A stretch of DNA of 64,000 bases, from contig JADKGE010000011.1 in the NCBI GenBank assembly GCA_016717115.1, forward strand, positions 62,001-126,000, read 5' to 3'. Origin of the DNA: Actinomycetota bacterium. Its GTDB lineage: Bacteria > Actinomycetota > Actinomycetes > S36-B12. Positions 1-9,319 of this stretch are shown piece after piece. Numbering within the stretch: position 1 is the stretch's first letter; each line of letters begins with the position of its first letter. Under the pieces are notes generated by a model. It was not told the origin of the DNA, did no database searches, and saw nothing but the letters and a program-made list of their open reading frames with translations. The position numbers and the translations under genes were made by a program.

Positions 1-400
1 ACAGGTACAGCTCGCCGCGCGCCGTGCACGCGAGGGCCTCGGCCAGGGCGTCGTAGGACACCCGCTTGGCCACGAAGCCGAACGCTCCGGCCTTCAGGCC
101 GGCCCGCACGGACTTCGCGTCGTCGAAGGCGCTGATCAGCAGGACGTTAACGCCGGCAGCGGTCAGGATGGCGGTACTCATGGCGACGGGCGCGGACCCA
201 GGGCCGAGGTCCACGTCGAGAAGGGCGACCGCCGGCGCCACGGCCAGCGCCTCGGTGACGACCGCGCCGGAGTAGACGATGTCGACGTCGGTGCCGGCAT
301 TGGTCGCCAGCAGCGCGCCCAGCCCCTCACGAACGAGTTCGTGGTCGTCGATCAGGGCAAGCCGCATCGGCACCGGGGCCGCCACGGCGGGGCCGCTCAC
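1..400 (-). CDS. Two-component response regulator, receiver domain (C-terminus beyond the window)
   Basis: Minus-strand reading from a GTG at 400 gives a CheY-like receiver domain that runs off the window edge. It has the acidic pair in LALIDDHELVREGL near the N-terminus, the phospho-acceptor Asp in VALLDVDLG, a Ser in LLISAF at the switch position and the conserved Lys in GFVAKRVSY. The DNA-binding domain is not in the window; a LuxR/NarL-type output domain is expected from the HisKA_3-type partner kinase but is not seen. The start overlaps the kinase stop as GTGA, so the two genes are translationally coupled and form one two-component system. Confidence 0.85.
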   Translation of the reverse strand, partial: MSGPAVAAPVPMRLALIDDHELVREGLGALLATNAGTDVDIVYSGAVVTEALAVAPAVALLDVDLGPGSAPVAMSTAILTAAGVNVLLISAFDDAKSVRAGLKAGAFGFVAKRVSYDALAEALACTARGELYL

Positions 401-2727
401 GACGTGCCGCCCATCGGCTCGCGGATCTCCCACAGCATGTCCGGGTCGTCGGGATCCAGAACGGCCCCCGGAACGGGCAGGTGCACCATCTCGTCTCGCT
501 TCCCCCGAGTGATCGGCGTCAGTAGCCGGATCACGAACGACTCCCCCTCGGGGCGCGCGGACAGCCGGGCCACACCACCCGGCACCGAGCACTCGACGGC
601 GCGGCTCAATGATTCCTTACTGGCGAGGACGACGGGCGGTCGGGCCAAGCCGGACTCCGTCAGGTCAACGTCGAGGAACAGCCCCCGGCGCCGGGCCCGT
701 ACGGCCAGCGACGTCGCGAGCGCATGCACGACATCCACGGCCGGGTCGACCCGGATGACGGTGCGGATGAACCGTTCCTCCAGTGCCGCGGCGGCGCGTG
801 TCTGCGAGGAGTCGGCATCGACGGTGCCGGCGGCGATCCCCTCCAGGAGCTCCACCGCCCTCGACTCGCGAAGGGCCCCGTACCGGCGATGCATGCGGTG
901 AACGCCCTCCCGCGCGACCCCCAGGGCCGCCTGCTCGATGGTCTCCCGAGCCCGCAGGCGGTCGGCCTCGGCCGAGTTGGTGCGCGTGCTCCTGCCGAAG
1001 AGCGCGGCGGCCAGGAGGACCGCCGTCCCCGGGGCGAGGAGCTCTCCCAGCACGTCGCCCTGGATGAGCACCCACGTGACGAGCAGGAGGAGCCATCCCC
1101 ATCCCGGACCGGTGGCGGCGGCCACGACGAAGAGCGCCACGATCGCGCCCGAGGACCAGTCGGCCCAGGGCTCGACGGACGACTGCGGCACCGACTGGAC
1201 CTGGAGCTGGTAGATGACCGGGCTCACTGCCACCACCACGATCAGCACCCACCAGGGCAGTGGGCCCCTGAGGGACACGGCCACGACGATAACCGACAGC
1301 ACGACGAGCAGGGCGAACGCGGTGGCGTTGCGCAGGGGATCGGTCACCTCCGCGCGGGTCAGGACGACGACCAGAGCGGTGAACAGGCCCCAGGAGACGA
1401 CGACGGGAACGGCGAAGCCGGCCGCCGACGGGCGATACGGGGCCTGCGCGATCTGCGGCACCGAGGTGCTCCAGTCCAGCCTGATGGTCGTTCCGGTCCC
1501 CGGGCGGGACGTGATGCGGGCGGTCCCGCCGACATCCTCGAGCCCCTCGACGACCGCCCGCCCGAGGCCGAACCGGCCCGGCTCGTCCGTGGTCTCGAAC
1601 CCGCCGCCGTCGTCTCGCACGGTGACGGTCAGCGAAGCGCCCCCCGGCCCCCGTCCCACGCGTCCGGTGATCCAGACGTTCCGCGCCCTCGCATGCCGCA
1701 CCACGTTGCTGAGCGCCTCACGGGTGGCGGTGCGCACCGCCGCGTAGGCGTCGGGAGGAACGTCCTGCATCGGCGCGCAGTCGATGCGAACGGTGACACC
1801 CGCCGTGTACAGGTCGACGAGCGCGCCGCCGAGGTCCCGGTCCAGCCTCTGCCCCTCGGCTGGCTCGCCCAGGCCGATCTCCGACCGCTTCCGCAGGTCC
1901 CTGAGCACCTGGGCCGACTCCTCGCACCTGTCCCGCAACCGCGCCCGCAGCGCGGGCGTCGCCGTGACCCCGCCCCGCAGCACGGCGGTCAGCGTGTTGA
2001 GGACCGTCTCGTGCAGGAGCCGTTCCTCGCGTCGGACGACGGCCTCCACGCCTTCGGCCGTGAGCCGATCCTGCTCGGCGCGCGCCACGTCGGCGGCCGC
2101 GGCATCCGCCCGCAGTGCATCGCGCGTGACGACCAGCCGGGCTGAGATCGACAGCACGCCGACCGACAGGGCGTAGGCGGGGATGAGCACGTCCGTGGCG
2201 GCGAAGCCCTCGCCCGTCCCCGAGATGCTCCCCTCGAAGATGAAGAGCCCCTCCGCAGCGACGACCGCCACGACCCACATCGCCGCCGCGCTCGCCCGGA
2301 AGAGGAGGCCGGCCAGGGCCGCCGGGAGGATCGCCATAGACGAGGCGGCACTCCAGTCGGGCGATGCCTGCTCTGACGCGGCCAGCAGCACCGCCACGGC
2401 CGCGGCGTACAGCGCGGCGACGTCCGCCCAGCGCGCCCACCAGTGCCGCTCGGTCAGCCCGAAGACGTGCAGGGCGAGTAATCCGAGCCACGTGCCGAGC
2501 GAGACGGTGATCGTCGCCGCGGCGAGGCCGCTGGCCTGATGGGTCGGCCACAGTCGAGGGTCCGCCAGGATCCACAGCACCTGCCATGCCAGCGCGAGCG
2601 AGACCACGCCTCTGTCGACCACCGAGAAGGCGGAGCGCACGTCCCTCGTCCGCAGGCGCACGTCGATCGGTGCGCGCAGGGTTGCGAGCGCACCTCGCGC
2701 CTGTTCACCGCCCGGGACGTGCTCCAT
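397..2727 (-). CDS. Sensor histidine kinase with a second membrane/cytoplasmic module after the ATPase domain
   Basis: About 776 aa. I chose the ATG at 2727 because GAGG lies about 9 nt upstream. In order: N-terminal membrane segments (about 40-200), a HisKA_3-like helix with phospho-acceptor candidate H239 in RLLHETVLNT, and a HATPase domain (about 330-420) with N box EALSNVVRHA and G box DDGGGF. Most kinases of this class end there. This one continues with a second set of hydrophobic segments (about 430-600) and a cytoplasmic tail whose helical part (VHRMHRRYGAL) resembles a dimerisation helix, followed by a domain in which I see no N or G box. It looks like an internal duplication with a degenerate second half. 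Its partner regulator follows with a 4-nt overlap; azlCD diverges upstream. Confidence 0.85.
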   Translation of the reverse strand: MEHVPGGEQARGALATLRAPIDVRLRTRDVRSAFSVVDRGVVSLALAWQVLWILADPRLWPTHQASGLAAATITVSLGTWLGLLALHVFGLTERHWWARWADVAALYAAAVAVLLAASEQASPDWSAASSMAILPAALAGLLFRASAAAMWVVAVVAAEGLFIFEGSISGTGEGFAATDVLIPAYALSVGVLSISARLVVTRDALRADAAAADVARAEQDRLTAEGVEAVVRREERLLHETVLNTLTAVLRGGVTATPALRARLRDRCEESAQVLRDLRKRSEIGLGEPAEGQRLDRDLGGALVDLYTAGVTVRIDCAPMQDVPPDAYAAVRTATREALSNVVRHARARNVWITGRVGRGPGGASLTVTVRDDGGGFETTDEPGRFGLGRAVVEGLEDVGGTARITSRPGTGTTIRLDWSTSVPQIAQAPYRPSAAGFAVPVVVSWGLFTALVVVLTRAEVTDPLRNATAFALLVVLSVIVVAVSLRGPLPWWVLIVVVAVSPVIYQLQVQSVPQSSVEPWADWSSGAIVALFVVAAATGPGWGWLLLLVTWVLIQGDVLGELLAPGTAVLLAAALFGRSTRTNSAEADRLRARETIEQAALGVAREGVHRMHRRYGALRESRAVELLEGIAAGTVDADSSQTRAAAALEERFIRTVIRVDPAVDVVHALATSLAVRARRRGLFLDVDLTESGLARPPVVLASKESLSRAVECSVPGGVARLSARPEGESFVIRLLTPITRGKRDEMVHLPVPGAVLDPDDPDMLWEIREPMGGTS

Positions 2728-2791
2728 CGGGTCACCCTCGCACATCCGACCGCCTCGGCATGTCGAAGCGCCGCCCCGGTAGCGTCCCCTC

Positions 2792-3481
2792 GTGTCCACG
2801 CCTGAGCTGCCGGCCGCCCATCGCCGCCGCATCACGTCGACCGCCGCCGGCATCGGCGTCGCGACCGGGGCGTACGGCCTGTCGTTCGGGGCGATCAGCG
2901 TGGCCAGCGGACTCGATCCCGTGCAGACGCAGACGCTGTCCCTCCTGATGTTCACCGGCGCCTCCCAGTTCGCCCTCGTGGGCGTCCTTGGGGCCGGCGG
3001 CGGCGCCGTGGCCGCCGTCCTCACCGCCTGGCTGCTGGGCACCCGCAACGGCCTCTACGCCCTGAGCATCGCCCCGATCATGGACGTCGGGGGCCTGAGG
3101 CGCCTGGGTGCGGCCCAGCTGACGATCGACGAGTCGACCGCGATGGCGCTCGCCCATCCGGACCCGCCCGCCGCCAGCCGGCGCGCGTTCTGGAGCACGG
3201 GCATCGCGGTCTATGTGCTGTGGAACATCGGCACGGTCGTGGGCGCCCTGGGTGCGGCCGCGATCGACGATCCGGCGGCCCTGGGCCTCGACGCGGCCAT
3301 CCCGGCCGGATTCATCGCCCTGCTGTGGCCTCGGCTCGTCGGCCGGACCATGTGGGCCGTGGCGCTGGCCGGGGCCGTCGTCGCCTTGGCCCTGACACCG
3401 TGGCTGCGCCCGGGGCTGCCGGTCCTGGCCGCTGGCCTCGTCGCCTTCACGGCGTCCTGGCTCGTGGGGCGGCGGTCGTGA
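2792..3481 (+). CDS. azlC: AzlC-family branched-chain amino acid exporter, large subunit
   Basis: A 229-aa integral membrane protein starting at GTG. The N-terminal stretch GAYGLSFGAISVASGL followed by FTGASQFALVGVLGAGG is the AzlC family signature. Known members pair with small AzlD proteins to export branched-chain amino acids (YgaZH/BrnFE type). The gene overlaps the next one, an AzlD-type subunit, as GTGA, which supports the call. It diverges from the histidine kinase with only 64 bp between the starts, so this short region must hold both promoters and the two-component system may control export. Substrate is inferred from family only. Confidence 0.9.
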   Translation: MSTPELPAAHRRRITSTAAGIGVATGAYGLSFGAISVASGLDPVQTQTLSLLMFTGASQFALVGVLGAGGGAVAAVLTAWLLGTRNGLYALSIAPIMDVGGLRRLGAAQLTIDESTAMALAHPDPPAASRRAFWSTGIAVYVLWNIGTVVGALGAAAIDDPAALGLDAAIPAGFIALLWPRLVGRTMWAVALAGAVVALALTPWLRPGLPVLAAGLVAFTASWLVGRRS

Positions 3482-3789
3482 TCTGGGCTGCGGTGCTAGC
3501 CGGCTCCATCGGCTGCTACGTCGCCAAGCTGGTCGGCTACCTGCTGCCGCCGAGCATGCTCCAGCGCGAGGACATCCGACGGATCACCGGACTCCTGCCG
3601 GTGGCGCTGCTCGCGGCCCTGGTGGCCGTGCAGACGTTCGCCGAGGGGCAGTCCCTCGTCATCGACGCCCGGGTCGCCGGACTCGCCGCTGCCGTCGTCG
3701 CCCTCGTGCTCCGAGCGCCCTTCCTCGTCGTCGTCCTGGTAGCCGCCGTCACGGCCGCCCTGCTGCGCGCGGCAGGATGGGCCACGTGA
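3478..3789 (+). CDS. azlD: AzlD-family branched-chain amino acid transporter, small subunit
   Basis: A 103-aa hydrophobic protein starting with a GTG that overlaps the azlC stop. It has about four predicted membrane segments and the AzlD-like segment YVAKLVGYLLPPSML near the N-terminus. It is the expected second subunit of an AzlCD exporter. The next gene starts with another GTGA overlap at 3786, so at least three genes are translationally coupled. Confidence 0.88.
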   Translation: MIWAAVLAGSIGCYVAKLVGYLLPPSMLQREDIRRITGLLPVALLAALVAVQTFAEGQSLVIDARVAGLAAAVVALVLRAPFLVVVLVAAVTAALLRAAGWAT

Positions 3790-4336
3790 GCCAGCCGCGC
3801 AAGCCCATCTTCGGCTTCCTGTGGCCCACGCCCGATCCGGCCGCGCCGGTCGACGGCGACTACCGGCAGGTGCGCCTCGTCCGGGTGACCCCGCGAGGCC
3901 CGGTCCGCCTCGCGGTGCTGATCGTCGGCAGCGCACTTGTGACCGTATGCGCCGGCACCCTCGTCATGGCGGCCCTGACGACGCCCCTGACGCCGTTGAC
4001 GGTGGTCGGTGCGGCTGTCACGGGAACCCTGCTGGTCCTCGTCCTGCGGGGCTGGGTGGTCGGCACCTTCGTCAACGACGACCTCGTCCGTGTCGAGACC
4101 ACCTGGCGCCGCATCGACTGCGCCGGAGCAGCGTCGCGACGGCGGCGGACCAGGAGGTCGCCACTCCCCTGCTCGGCACGCCCCTGCACGTGCCGGGGCG
4201 TCGGGTCACCATCACCACGCGGGAGGGGAACCGCCTCCCCACGCACATCTACTCGACGTCGCCCGACCTGTGGCTTCGCCCCGAGGCGTATGACATGGCT
4301 CGGCTGCGCATGGCCAGGTGGACGCCGTCGCCCTGA
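3786..4336 (+). CDS. Small membrane protein of unknown function, frameshifted near 4124
   Basis: Starting at GTG 3786 (GTGA overlap with azlD; an in-frame ATG lies at 3777), the protein has two hydrophobic segments, LAVLIVGSALVTVCAGTLV and LTVVGAAVTGTLLVLVLRG, followed by VGTFVNDDLVRVETTWRRID. The frame is then lost near 4122-4126 and resumes in the +2 frame with SSVATAADQEVATPLLGTPL to DMARLRMARWTPSP and a stop at 4336. Adding one base restores a protein of about 183 aa. The layout of two membrane helices plus a short cytoplasmic domain is clear; the function is not. It ends 6 bp before the convergent TPR-protein gene. Confidence 0.6.
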
Positions 4337-4342
4337 CGGCGG

Positions 4343-4789
4343 TCAGCCCGAGGATGCGTCGAACAGGGCGATCGCCCGGCGCATCGCCGACCGGGCCCGC
4401 TTGCGATCGCGCGCGTCGTCGTAGCCCATGGCCAGGCGGTACCAGGCGCGCCAGTCGTCAGGATCGGACTGAACGACGGCCTCGTACTCCGCGAAGCGGG
4501 CGTCGGCCGCGTCCTTCTCGATCCGCCCGGATGCCGTGCGGGGCAGGTCGTCGACCGGCAGACCGCCCTCCTCGCCCAGCCGAGCGCCGAGCCGCTGCGT
4601 GCGCCAGCCGAACGCCAGTTCGCGCCACAAGACCCACACGCCGATCGCTGGGAGCACGATCACGCTGAACCCGAAGAGGATGAGGGCCGGCTCGCCGGTG
4701 ACGATGAGCGCCCACGCCCGCAGGCCGGCGAAGACGATGTAGACGGCGACGGCAGCCGCAAGGATCCAGGAGACGAGGCGCGGGCTCAC
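4343..4789 (-). CDS. Membrane-anchored protein with a TPR-like C-terminus
   Basis: A 148-aa protein with two N-terminal membrane helices (about 5-27 and 33-57), a linker, then EAVVQSDPDDWRAWYRLAMGYDDARDRKRARSAM, which reads as one to one and a half tetratricopeptide repeats with the W/A/Y/A pattern. Its start overlaps the dapB stop by 4 nt (ATGA), so it is co-translated with dapB. Similar small TPR proteins occur beside dapB in other actinobacteria, but no function is established that I can name. A role in protein-protein contact at the membrane is inferred from the TPR only. Confidence 0.7.
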   Translation of the reverse strand: MSPRLVSWILAAAVAVYIVFAGLRAWALIVTGEPALILFGFSVIVLPAIGVWVLWRELAFGWRTQRLGARLGEEGGLPVDDLPRTASGRIEKDAADARFAEYEAVVQSDPDDWRAWYRLAMGYDDARDRKRARSAMRRAIALFDASSG

Positions 4790-5529
4790 GTGCCGAGATC
4801 GAGGTAGCCGGCCAGCCCGATGGTCAGACCCGGATGCGCACTGACCCGGCGCACCCCCAGCAGGACGCCCGGCATGAACGAGCGCCGGTCAAGCGAGTCG
4901 TGGCGGATCGTCAGGGTCTCGCCCTCGCCGCCGAGGATGACCTCCTGATGTGCGACCAGTCCGCGAGCCCGTACCGAGTGGACATGGATGCCCTCGATTG
5001 TGGTGCCGCGCGCGCCCGGCATCTCGTGGATCGTGGCGTCCTGTTGTGGGGGCAGACCCGACCTCGCGGCCGCCATGAGGTGGGCGGTGTGCGCCGCCGT
5101 ACCCGACGGCGCGTCGACCTTGTCCGGGTGGTGCAGCTCGATGATCTCGGCGGACTCGAAGTACGGTGCGGCCAGTTCGGCAAGCCGCATCATCAGGACC
5201 GCGCCGATCCCGAAATTCGGGGCGATGAGCACCCCCACGGACGGCTGCGCGTCGCACCACTCGGCCACCTTGGCCAGCTTGCCCTCGTCGAACCCGGTGG
5301 TCCCGATGACGCAGTGGATGCCATTGCCGATGCACGACTTGAGCGTGCGCATGACCGCATCAGGCGTCGTGAAGTCGACGATCACCTCGGCGCCGGCCTG
5401 CAGGAGGGCGGAGGGTGGAACGCCCATGTCGATGGCGGCCACCAACTCGCAGTCGGCGGCCCCGTTCACCGCCTCGACGACGGCCTGGCCCATGCGGCCT
5501 CTCGCCCCGACAACCCCGACCTTGGTCAC
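4786..5529 (-). CDS. dapB: 4-hydroxy-tetrahydrodipicolinate reductase
   Basis: A 247-aa enzyme of the lysine/diaminopimelate pathway that reduces 4-hydroxy-tetrahydrodipicolinate with NAD(P)H in the cytoplasm. Visible features are the nucleotide-binding GARGRMG at residues 8-14, VIGTTGF, APNFGIGAVLM, and the catalytic segment ELHHPDKVDAPSGTA. The start is GTG at 5529. Length is normal for the family. It follows the M16 protease after 45 bp, a standard actinobacterial arrangement. Confidence 0.96.
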   Translation of the reverse strand: MTKVGVVGARGRMGQAVVEAVNGAADCELVAAIDMGVPPSALLQAGAEVIVDFTTPDAVMRTLKSCIGNGIHCVIGTTGFDEGKLAKVAEWCDAQPSVGVLIAPNFGIGAVLMMRLAELAAPYFESAEIIELHHPDKVDAPSGTAAHTAHLMAAARSGLPPQQDATIHEMPGARGTTIEGIHVHSVRARGLVAHQEVILGGEGETLTIRHDSLDRRSFMPGVLLGVRRVSAHPGLTIGLAGYLDLGT

Positions 5530-5575
5530 GCCGGGAGCCTACTCCCGACCCGTTCCGGGCGCCGCTGGTGGAACG

Positions 5576-6886
5576 TCAGCCGACGGCGTTGAACGTCGTC
5601 GTCTCGTCGAAGGGTCCGATGACCGCCAGTGTCGTGGGTGCCGTGAGGAGGTCGCGTGCGACGGACCGGATGTCCTCACCCGTCACATGGTCGACCTTCG
5701 CCAGCAGCGCGTCGATGCTCAGCAGCGGATCGTCGTGCAACTCGCTCTTGGCGATACGCGTCATGCGCGCCCCGGTGTCCTCTTGGCCGAGGACCGTGGC
5801 TCCGCGCACCTGGCCCTTGCCACGTGAGATCTCCTCCGCCGTGAGCCCGTGCTCGGCAAGGCGCTCGATCTCGGAGATGCAGACGTCCAGCACGGTGTCG
5901 ACCTTGGCCGGCAGGCACCCGACGTAGACACCGAACATGCCGTCGTCGGCGTAGCCCTGCGCGTAGGAGTACACGGAGTAGGCGAGCCCCCGCTTCTCGC
6001 GGATCTCCTGGAAGAGGCGGCTGCTCATGCCGCCGCCGAACGCGGTCGACATGACGCTCATGGCGTAGCGGCGGGAGTCGCTGCGGGTGATCCCCGGTAC
6101 GCCGATGACGAGATTGGCCTGCTCCGTCGCGCGCGGCGTGACCTTCATTCCCGCGGCATGAGGGCGGGGGCGGCGTACCTTGCGGGCGCCCTGCTGCTCG
6201 ACGCCGGCGTCCAGGCTCGGCGCGAAGACTCGACGGACCTGTCGCACCACCGCCGCGTGATCGAGGTTCCCTGCCGCGGCGATGACCATCGACTCGGGCC
6301 GGTACTTGCGTCGGTAGAAGCGGTTGATGGCCGTCCTGGAGATGCCTTGGATGGTCTCGATCGATCCGAGCACCGGTCGGCCGAGGGGCGTGTCGCCGAA
6401 CATGGCGGCGGCGAACTCGTCGTGGACGAGGTCGGTGGGATCGTCGTCGTGCATGGCGATCTCCTCGAGGATGACGCCGCGCTCCCCCTCGACGTCCTCC
6501 GCGCGGATCAGCGCATCGGTGACCACATCGCAGACGACGTCGATGGCCAGTGGCAGGTCCTCATCGAGCACCCGGGCGTAGTAGCACGTGTACTCCTTCG
6601 TGGTGAAGGCGTTCAGGTCGCCGCCCACGGCCTCGATCGACGCCGAGATCTCCATCGCCGACCGCTTGTGGGTGCCCTTGAAGAGCAGGTGCTCGAGGTA
6701 GTGGGCAGAACCCATCTGGGTACCGGTCTCGTCGCGTGAGCCGACGTTGACCCACACGCCGAAGGCGACCGAGCGAACGCCCGGGACCTGCTCTGTGATG
6801 ATCCGCAGGCCGCCCGGGAGGGTGGTGCGACGGACGAGTCCGCCGTCACCCTCCCGCAGCAGCGTGCGAGTGTCAGCCTTGGGCAT
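5576..6886 (-). CDS. M16-family zinc peptidase (mitochondrial processing peptidase-like)
   Basis: A 436-aa protein of the pitrilysin superfamily. The inverted zinc motif HxxEH is present as HYLEH at residues 62-66, with the downstream glutamates in VEGERGVILEEIAMHDDDPT that complete metal binding. The single-subunit length and position directly after pnp match the actinobacterial PepR-type peptidase. The start overlaps the end of pnp by 14 nt. The substrate is unknown; family members degrade or process small peptides in the cytoplasm. Confidence 0.92.
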   Translation of the reverse strand: MPKADTRTLLREGDGGLVRRTTLPGGLRIITEQVPGVRSVAFGVWVNVGSRDETGTQMGSAHYLEHLLFKGTHKRSAMEISASIEAVGGDLNAFTTKEYTCYYARVLDEDLPLAIDVVCDVVTDALIRAEDVEGERGVILEEIAMHDDDPTDLVHDEFAAAMFGDTPLGRPVLGSIETIQGISRTAINRFYRRKYRPESMVIAAAGNLDHAAVVRQVRRVFAPSLDAGVEQQGARKVRRPRPHAAGMKVTPRATEQANLVIGVPGITRSDSRRYAMSVMSTAFGGGMSSRLFQEIREKRGLAYSVYSYAQGYADDGMFGVYVGCLPAKVDTVLDVCISEIERLAEHGLTAEEISRGKGQVRGATVLGQEDTGARMTRIAKSELHDDPLLSIDALLAKVDHVTGEDIRSVARDLLTAPTTLAVIGPFDETTTFNAVG

Positions 6887-9079
6887 CGGCAGGTGCGTCG
6901 GCGCCTTCGAGGACGGGAACGAGCGACAGCTTCCCGCGCGGGTCGATCTCCGTGATCTCGACCTGCACCTTGCTGGCCGACCTTGACCACGTCCTCGACG
7001 TTCTCGACGCGCTTGCCCCCTGCGAGCTTCTTGATCTCGGAGATGTGCAGGAGTCCGTCCTTGCCCGGCATGAGCGAGACGAAGGCGCCGAAGGCCGTGG
7101 TCTTGACCACGGTGCCCAGGTACCGCTCGCCCACCTCGGGCATCGTCGGGTTGGCGATCTGGTTGATCTGTGCGCGGGCCGCCTCGGCCGACTCACCGTT
7201 GGTGGCACCGATGTAGATGGTGCCGTCGTCCTGGATCGTGATGTCGGCGCCGGTCTCCTCCTGGATCTGGTTGATGATCTTGCCCTTCGGCCCGATCACC
7301 TCGCCGATCTTGTCGACCGGGATCTGGATGGCGATCACGCGAGGAGCCGTCGCGGCCATCTCGTCGGGCGCGTCGATGGCCTCGTTCATGACGTCGAGGA
7401 TCGTCAGGCGCGCATCGTGCGCCTGCGCCAGCGCAGCCGCGAGCACCGACGCTGGGATGCCGTCGAGCTTGGTGTCGAGCTGCAGCGCGGTGACGAAGTC
7501 ACGCGTGCCGGCGACCTTGAAGTCCATGTCGCCGAACGCGTCCTCGGTGCCGAGGATGTCGGTCAGGGTGACGTACTCCGTCTTGCCGTCGACCTCTCCT
7601 GAGATCAGGCCCATCGCGATGCCGGCGACCGGGCGCGCAGCGGCACACCGGCGTTGAGCAGCGACATGGTCGACGCGCAGACCGAGCCCATGGACGTCGA
7701 CCCGTTGGAGCCGAGGGCCTCGGACACCTGACGGATCGCGTACGGGAACTCCTCCTTGGTCGGCAGCACCGGCAGCAGGGCCCGCTCGGCGAGCGCACCG
7801 TGGCCGATCTCGCGGCGCTTGGGCGAGCCCACGCGACCGGTCTCGCCGGTGGAGTACGGCGGGAAGTTGTAGTTGTGCATGTAGCGCTTGCGGTCTCGGG
7901 GCTCAGCGTGTCGAGCTGCTGCTCCATGCGGAGCATGTTCAGCGTCGTGACGCCCAGGATCTGGGTCTCCCCGCGCTCGAACAGCGCCGAACCGTGCACC
8001 CGGGGCAGGACCTCGACCTCGGCGGACAGCGTCCGGATGTCGGTGAGGCCGCGTCCGTCGATGCGGACGTGGTCGCGGAGCACGCGCTCGCGCACGACCA
8101 TCTTGGTCACCGAGCGCAGTGCTGCGGAGACCTCCTTCTCGCGGCCCGCGAACTCGTCGGCGAGCTCGGCGAGCACGACCTTCTTGATGTCGTCGAGGCG
8201 CGCTTCGCGATCTGCCTTGCTGACGATGGTGAGGGCCTCGCGCACGTCGGCCACGGTGAGGCGCTCGACGGCGTCGTAGACGTCGTCCTGGTAGTCGAGG
8301 AACACCGGGAAGTCGACGATCGGCTTGGCGGCAGCAGCAGCGAGCTCCTGCTGCGCCTCGCACAGCACCTTGATGAAGGGCTTCGCGGCGTCGAGTCCGG
8401 ATGCGACGACCTCCTCCGTGGGGGCCGTGGCCCCGCCGGCGATGAGCTCGATCGTGTTCAGCGTCGCCTCGGCCTCGACCATCATGATGGCGACGTCGTC
8501 ACCGGCGATGCGACCCGCGACGACCATGTCGAACACGGCCGTCTCGAGCTGCTCGTGCGTCGGGAACGCGACCCACTGGCCACGAATCAGGGCGACGCGA
8601 ACGCCGCCGATCGGGCCGCTGAACGGCAGGCCGGAGAGCTGGGTCGACGCGGATGCCGCGTTGATCGCGACCACGTCGTACAGGTCGTTGGGGTTCAGCG
8701 CCATCACGGTGATGACGACCTGGACCTCGTTGCGCAGACCCTTCTTGAACGTCGGGCGCAGCGGCCGGTCGATGAGGCGGCAGGTCAGGATGGCGTCCTC
8801 GGAGGGACGGCCCTCGCGACGGAAGAACGAGCCGGGGATGCGACCCGCGGCGTACATCCGCTCCTCGACGTCGACCGTCAGCGGGAAGAAGTCGAACTGC
8901 TCCTTGGGGTGCTTGCCAGCGGTGGTGGCGCTGAGCAGCATGGTCTCGTCGTCGAGGTAGGCGGCGACGGCTCCGGCGGCCTGCTGAGCCAGCCGGCCGG
9001 TCTCGAACCGGATGGTGCGCGTGCCGAACGACCCGTTGTCGATGACGGCTTGCGCGGTGGCAATCTGGGGACCCTCCAC
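6873..9079 (-). CDS. pnp: Polyribonucleotide nucleotidyltransferase (PNPase), with three frameshifts in this sequence
   Basis: A phosphorolytic 3'-5' exoribonuclease of the RNA degradosome. I chose GTG 9079 because AGGAGG lies 8 nt upstream; reading starts VEGPQIATAQAVIDNGSFG. In order: first RNase PH domain (FETGRLAQQAAGAV, GSFFRREGRPSEDAIL), a helical domain, the second RNase PH domain, a KH domain (DKIGEVIGPKGKIINQI) and an S1 domain (GERYLGTVVKTTAFGAFV). The frame breaks near 7893 (one base missing before KRYMHNYNFPP), 7633 (one base missing in the GVPLRA-PVAGIAMGLI join) and 6973 (one extra base before KVQVEITEIDPRG). Repaired, it is about 735 aa, the normal family length, with all domains intact. 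It lies downstream of rpsO as usual. Confidence 0.93.
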
Positions 9080-9209
9080 GGGTGCCTCCTGTTTCTGTTG
9101 ACAGGGGCGCACACGTCTTGCAGCCGGTGGCGGTCTTCGATCGAGGCCCACGGGTGGGGATCGCGCGCTGCGCGCACGTCACCCGGAGGTCACTACCGAG
9201 GACCGATGG

Positions 9210-9301
9210 GCTGCGTTGCCGCAGCGCCCCGGATTCTGGTTGCAGTATTCAGTTGTGACGTGCGGTTGGTCAGGGGTGGCCACAGCCCGTCCGTACGGAC
9301 G
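9210..9301. repeat. Hairpin and 14-bp palindrome in the rpsO-pnp intergenic region
   Basis: The 240-bp gap between rpsO and pnp holds a compact inverted repeat at 9210-9225; on the minus strand it is a GCTGCG/CGCAGC stem with a GCAA (GNRA) tetraloop. It also holds a perfect palindrome CGTCCGTACGGACG at 9288-9301, 18 nt beyond the rpsO stop. In other bacteria this gap carries pnp processing or autoregulation signals, so the hairpin is a candidate site. The palindrome could equally be a protein-binding site or part of an rpsO terminator. Neither is followed by a T-run. Confidence 0.45.
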
Positions 9302-9319
9302 AACCCCGACCCGAGCGAG

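Noticed and set aside
724..2145. Long plus-strand open frame across the histidine kinase
   Set aside because: It is an Arg/Gly/Pro-rich mirror of the real minus-strand gene, with no recognisable domains; such frames are common in high-GC DNA.
7605..8363. Separate gene inside pnp
   Set aside because: Its C-terminal part (KRYMHNYNFPPYSTGETG) is the middle of PNPase in a shifted frame, so it is one gene with frameshifts and not a second gene.
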